Of a stretch of DNA of 18,652 nucleotides, positions 15,396 to 18,652 are shown in pieces; within the stretch, counting starts at the first letter, position 1, and every line of letters begins with the position of its first letter. Source of the stretch: DATKBT01 sp035546295 (GTDB lineage Bacteria > Acidobacteriota > Thermoanaerobaculia > Multivoradales > Multivoraceae); contig DATKBT010000071.1 of assembly GCA_035546295.1 (NCBI GenBank), positions 1 through 18,652 on the forward strand, given 5' to 3'. The translations under genes and the position numbers were made by a program. A model generated the notes under the pieces. The model was not told the origin of the DNA and searched no databases. It was given only the letters and a program-made list of their open reading frames with translations.

Positions 15396-18300
15396 ATGGA
15401 ATTGACTCGTCGACTCACGGAACGGACGTCCGCCGTGCGCGCTCTCGCGCTGGCCGGCCTCTCCGTCCTCGCGCTCCTCGCGCTCGCCCTACCCGCCCTC
15501 GCGCAGGCGCCCACCGGCAACATGTTCGTCACGGTCACAGACGCCGGCGGCGAGCGGCTGCCCGGCGTCTCGGTGACGATCAGCGGGATCGGCGCCGACA
15601 AGCTCCAGATCACCAACCCCCAGGGCCAGGTCCGGTTCCTCGGCCTCGACCCCGGCCGCTACGAGGTCAACGCCGAGCTCGAAGGCTTCGGCTCGATCTC
15701 GTACCCGGAGGTTGACGTCCGCGTCGCCCGAAACACCGAGCTCCAGCTCACCCTGACGGCGGCGGTGGAGGAGACGATCACGGTCACCTCCGAGAGTCCG
15801 TTGCTCGACGAACGCAAGCTCCAACAGGGCACCACCGTCTCGCAAGTCGAGCTCGAGAAGATCCCGACCGCGCGCGATCCCTGGGCCATCCTCAACCAGA
15901 CCCCGGGGGTGCTCGTCGATCGCATCAACGTCGGCGGCAACGAGTCCGGACAGCAGGCCTCCTTCCGTGCCCAGGGCGTCGACGGCGACCAGAACGACTT
16001 CCTGGTCGACGGCGTGTCGATCACCGACATGCGAGCGCTCGGCGCCTCCTCGACCTACTACGACTTCGACCAGTTCGCCGAGATGCAGTTCACCACCGGC
16101 GGCACCGACGTCACCAAGAACAGCTCGGGCGTCGGCGTCAACCTGGTGACCAAGCGGGGCTCGAACGAGTTCCGGGGCTCCGCCCGCTTCTACGGCACCA
16201 AGGCGGCCGGATACTTCGGCGGCGCCGCCAAGCAATCGCAGCCCAACGTCGGCCCGTCCGATCTCGGCGACGGACAGTGTCTGCCGAGCGACGACGACGG
16301 GGACTGCAGCGTCTACGTCGGCGCTCAGATCCGCGAGATCGAGGACCTCGGCTTCGAGGCCGGCGGCGCCGTGATCCGCGACAAGTTCTGGCTGTGGGGC
16401 TCCTGGGGCCAGAACGACGTCCAGCAGAACGCCGCCTCCGGCACCGCCGACGACACCATCCTCGAGAACCAGTCGCTCAAGGCCAACGCCCAGTTCACCC
16501 AGTCGAACTCGGCGGTCGGCTCCTGGAACAACGGCGACAAGCTGAAGTTCGGGCGCGATGCTTCGATCACACGTCCGGACATCACGACCTGGAACCAGCG
16601 CGGCCCGTCGGCCATCATGCGCTTCGAGGACACCCACGTGTTCTCGTCGAACCTGTTCCTGACCGGCACTTACTCGCTGGGCGACTTCGGCTTCCAGCTC
16701 GCCGCCAAGGGCGGCGTCGGGCCTGACGCGACCGAGTCGTGGCGGCGCAGCGACGGCGTCTGGCAGGACAACTTCCTGTCGGGATCGGCCACCGGCCCGA
16801 ACGACGAGTTCAAAGCCGACGCGTCCTACTTCTTCAACACCGGCTCGGCCTCGCACGAGCTCAAGGTCGGCGGTCGCCTGCGCAACTACGAGACGTCCTC
16901 CGACTTCGCCTGGCCCGGGCGCAACATGTTCACCTTCAACACCACCTCGACCCATTTCGTGGTGGCCAAGCGCGGCATCGCCACGCCGGTGACGATGGAG
17001 TACTTCTCCCTGTGGGCCCAGGACACGGTCACCTTCGGCAGGTTCACGATCAACCTCGGCCTGCGCTTCGACGACCAGTCGGGCGTCAACCAGGCGTTCA
17101 ACGTGCCGGGCAACCCGATGGTGCCCAACGTCCTGCCGGCTCTCAACTACCCAGGCGCCTCCGAGGACTTCAGCTGGGAGACCATCGCACCGCGCATCGG
17201 CTTCACCTATGCGCTGGGCGCCAACCGTGAGACCCTGCTGCGTGCCAGCTTCGCGCAGTTCGCGGATCAGCTCGGCGTCGGCACCGTCAACCGGACCAAC
17301 CCGGCGGGCGAGGCCTACGCCTACTTCTCCCTCCCCTACGTCGATGCTCCCTACACCGGCACCGGCGCCGAGCTCAACGACCCCGACCTGGTCGGCGCCG
17401 CCAACGGCTTCGACCCGGCGAATCCGGCCTCGCTCGTCGATCCCGACATCACCGATCCGGGTCTCGACGCGCCGATCACCAGCGAGCTGGTGTTCAACGT
17501 CGAGCATGCGCTCCTGCCGGAGTTCGTCGTCGGCCTCACCGCCACCTGGCGCAACGTCGACGACATCCTGGAGTTGCGCACTCTTTTGCGCGATTCGAAC
17601 ACCGACCAGGTCCGCACCATCACACGAGACGACTACGTCGCCGACGGCTCCCTCACCGGGACCATCCCCGGCGGGATCTCGGGAGGCGCGGTGTTCAACT
17701 ACGACGTACCGCTCTTCGCGCTCGCCGACGACTTCGACTTCACCGGCGGCACGTTGCTGCTCAATGGCTCGCGCGAGCGCGAGTACCTCGGCGGGGCGCT
17801 GACCTTCACCAAGCGTCTGGCCAACCGCTGGATGCTGCGCGGCTACCTCAACTTTGGCGAGGCCGAGTGGCAGATCGACGACGAGTACGTCCGCAACAGC
17901 GACCCCAACGCCAACAACATCTCCGCCACCTTCGACGGCGGGGAGCGCGACGGGGACCTCTACATCACGCGCTCCACCGGATCGGGCAAGGGCGAGCGGT
18001 TCCTGCAGGCGTCGTGGTCGGCGAACCTCAACGGCATGTATCAGGTCGCCCCGGACCGTCCGTGGGGGTTCAACCTCTCGGCCTCGATCCAGGCTCGCGA
18101 GGGGTTTCCAGTGCCGTATTTCGACCAGATCACGACCTCCGACGAGTCCGTCCGGACGATCCGGGTGGTCACCGACTACGACGACTACCGTCTGGACGAT
18201 CTGGTGACCGGGGACGTGCGGTTGGAGAAGGAGTTCGCGCTGACCAGCGCGGTCAACTTCACCTTCGGCATCGACGTCTTCAACCTCACCAACGAGGGCA

Positions 18301-18407
18301 CCGAGCTCTCCCGCAGCCGGGACCTCAGCGCCACCAACGCGTTCTTCCTGAGCGACAACGTCTCCCCCAGGATCTACCGCGTTGGAGTCCGGCTGGGCTG
18401 GAAGTAG
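15396..18407 (+). CDS. Oar-like TonB-dependent outer-membrane receptor 2, paralogue of receptor 1
   Basis: A 1003-residue outer-membrane receptor with the same plan as the copy at 7134-10142. The signal peptide ends at about A36 (ALPALA, then QAPTG). The carboxypeptidase-regulatory-like domain is at about 40-120, the TonB-box-like EETITVTSES and plug domain run to about 255, and a long beta-barrel ends in YRVGVRLGWK. The acidic loop between two cysteines (CLPSDDDGDC) is kept. By eye the plug and early barrel are nearly identical to receptor 1. The signal peptides and several barrel segments differ, including an insertion around DEYVRNSDPNANNISATFD. Such differences fall where external loops are expected and may change the ligand. 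The start is set by a strong AAGGAGGA at 15385-15392. The gene stands alone between its own leader and terminators. Confidence 0.95.
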   Translation: MELTRRLTERTSAVRALALAGLSVLALLALALPALAQAPTGNMFVTVTDAGGERLPGVSVTISGIGADKLQITNPQGQVRFLGLDPGRYEVNAELEGFGSISYPEVDVRVARNTELQLTLTAAVEETITVTSESPLLDERKLQQGTTVSQVELEKIPTARDPWAILNQTPGVLVDRINVGGNESGQQASFRAQGVDGDQNDFLVDGVSITDMRALGASSTYYDFDQFAEMQFTTGGTDVTKNSSGVGVNLVTKRGSNEFRGSARFYGTKAAGYFGGAAKQSQPNVGPSDLGDGQCLPSDDDGDCSVYVGAQIREIEDLGFEAGGAVIRDKFWLWGSWGQNDVQQNAASGTADDTILENQSLKANAQFTQSNSAVGSWNNGDKLKFGRDASITRPDITTWNQRGPSAIMRFEDTHVFSSNLFLTGTYSLGDFGFQLAAKGGVGPDATESWRRSDGVWQDNFLSGSATGPNDEFKADASYFFNTGSASHELKVGGRLRNYETSSDFAWPGRNMFTFNTTSTHFVVAKRGIATPVTMEYFSLWAQDTVTFGRFTINLGLRFDDQSGVNQAFNVPGNPMVPNVLPALNYPGASEDFSWETIAPRIGFTYALGANRETLLRASFAQFADQLGVGTVNRTNPAGEAYAYFSLPYVDAPYTGTGAELNDPDLVGAANGFDPANPASLVDPDITDPGLDAPITSELVFNVEHALLPEFVVGLTATWRNVDDILELRTLLRDSNTDQVRTITRDDYVADGSLTGTIPGGISGGAVFNYDVPLFALADDFDFTGGTLLLNGSREREYLGGALTFTKRLANRWMLRGYLNFGEAEWQIDDEYVRNSDPNANNISATFDGGERDGDLYITRSTGSGKGERFLQASWSANLNGMYQVAPDRPWGFNLSASIQAREGFPVPYFDQITTSDESVRTIRVVTDYDDYRLDDLVTGDVRLEKEFALTSAVNFTFGIDVFNLTNEGTELSRSRDLSATNAFFLSDNVSPRIYRVGVRLGWK

Positions 18408-18414
18408 CTTCGGA

Positions 18415-18447
18415 GAGGTGGTGCCGGTCCAACGCCGGCGCCACCTC
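18415..18447 (+). terminator. Hairpin directly after receptor 2
   Basis: GAGGTGGTGCCGG (18415-18427) and CCGGCGCCACCTC (18435-18447) pair over 13 positions with one T-G wobble; the loop is TCCAACG. It starts 8 bp after the stop. The position and partly the sequence match hairpin 1 of receptor 1. No T-tract follows. Confidence 0.6.
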
Positions 18448-18477
18448 GACGAGCGATTCTCGGCGCACCCCAGCGCC
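18435..18477 (+). repeat. Receptor-associated repeat, copy C
   Basis: Starts CCGGCGCCACCTCGA and runs through GCGATTCTCGGCGCACCC, matching copies A and B after receptor 1. Here GGCGCACCCC (18462-18471) also pairs perfectly with GGGGTGCGCC (18524-18533), closing a larger stem-loop of about 72 nt. Confidence 0.75.
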
Positions 18478-18606
18478 CGCAACGAGCGCCGGCCCGCTCA
18501 CGGCCGCCGGTCCGAGCGTCAACGGGGTGCGCCTTCTCGATCGCGAGCGCGCGCCAGCCCGCTGGAGCGTCGGAGGAGGAAGCGGGGTCTCGTCCCCGTC
18601 GATCCG

Positions 18607-18650
18607 GAGCGGGAGGAGGGCTCGACCCTCCTCCCGCTCTTCTTTCTCTT
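18607..18650 (+). terminator. Very strong intrinsic terminator
   Basis: GAGCGGGAGGAGGG (18607-18620), loop CTCGA, CCCTCCTCCCGCTC (18626-18639), followed by TTCTTTCTCTT. This is a perfect 14-bp stem with a T-rich tail. It lies 200 bp after the receptor 2 stop and should end that transcript, leaving a long structured 3' untranslated region. Confidence 0.9.
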
Positions 18651-18652
18651 GC

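Noticed and set aside
14846..15715. 289-residue plus-strand frame running into receptor 2 out of frame
   Set aside because: It spans an intrinsic terminator and overlaps the receptor signal peptide in another frame; there are no domains.
15489..18482. Long minus-strand open frame (997 residues) opposite receptor 2
   Set aside because: Same shadow effect. Its similarity to the antisense frame of receptor 1 only reflects the paralogous plus-strand genes.

Overview
The window looks like a chromosomal stretch from a high-GC member of the Acidobacteriota, possibly the Thermoanaerobaculia/Holophagae side. This is inferred from gene content, not from a marker gene. It carries an ADOP-type (acidobacterial duplicated orphan permease) ABC permease. 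It also has three OmpR/CadC-type winged-helix regulators joined to TolB/FlgO-like or TPR-like modules, and two large Oar-like TonB-dependent receptors with an N-terminal carboxypeptidase-regulatory-like domain. All real genes show strongly GC-rich third codon positions, so long shadow ORFs appear on the opposite strands. I saw no rRNA, tRNA, CRISPR array, insertion sequence or phage gene.

Layout, left to right. (1) 1-988, minus: N-terminal part of an ADOP/MacB-like permease, cut by the window edge. (2) 1344-3437, plus: a complete bifunctional enoyl-CoA hydratase/3-hydroxyacyl-CoA dehydrogenase (fatty-acid beta-oxidation). (3) 3558-4493 and 4860-5729, both minus: two tandem paralogous soluble winged-helix regulators with a TolB/FlgO-like C-terminal domain. 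A 19-bp tandem repeat overlaps the 3' end of the second. (4) 5730-7133: about 1.4 kb without a convincing gene but with several perfect inverted repeats. (5) 7134-10142, plus: TonB-dependent receptor 1, followed by strong hairpins and two copies of a 42-bp repeat. (6) 10439-11791, plus: a membrane-anchored ToxR/CadC-like regulator with a TPR-like C-terminal part. (7) 11829-11905: a 17-bp perfect inverted repeat with nested GTGGT/ACCAC dyads. (8) 12063-14564, plus: a secreted fusion of an alpha/beta hydrolase and a metallo-beta-lactamase-fold hydrolase, ending in a strong terminator at 14881-14918. (9) 15396-18407, plus: TonB-dependent receptor 2, a close paralogue of receptor 1, followed by another copy of the 42-bp repeat and a strong terminator at the right edge.

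The most coherent unit is 7000-18650. Two paralogous outer-membrane receptors flank a one-component transmembrane regulator and a secreted double hydrolase. The receptors share coding sequence, about 90 bp of 5' leader (a GGCACA-N4-TTGA motif, a GC hairpin and an identical GGAGGACTCATG start context) and a 3' repeat/hairpin element. A reasonable but unproven reading is an uptake locus in which an exported hydrolase processes a substrate, the receptors import or bind it, and the ToxR-like protein senses the state. The receptor pair shows locally identical DNA blocks of 60 and 53 nt, which suggests gene conversion or strong constraint. Sequence alone does not show the substrate.
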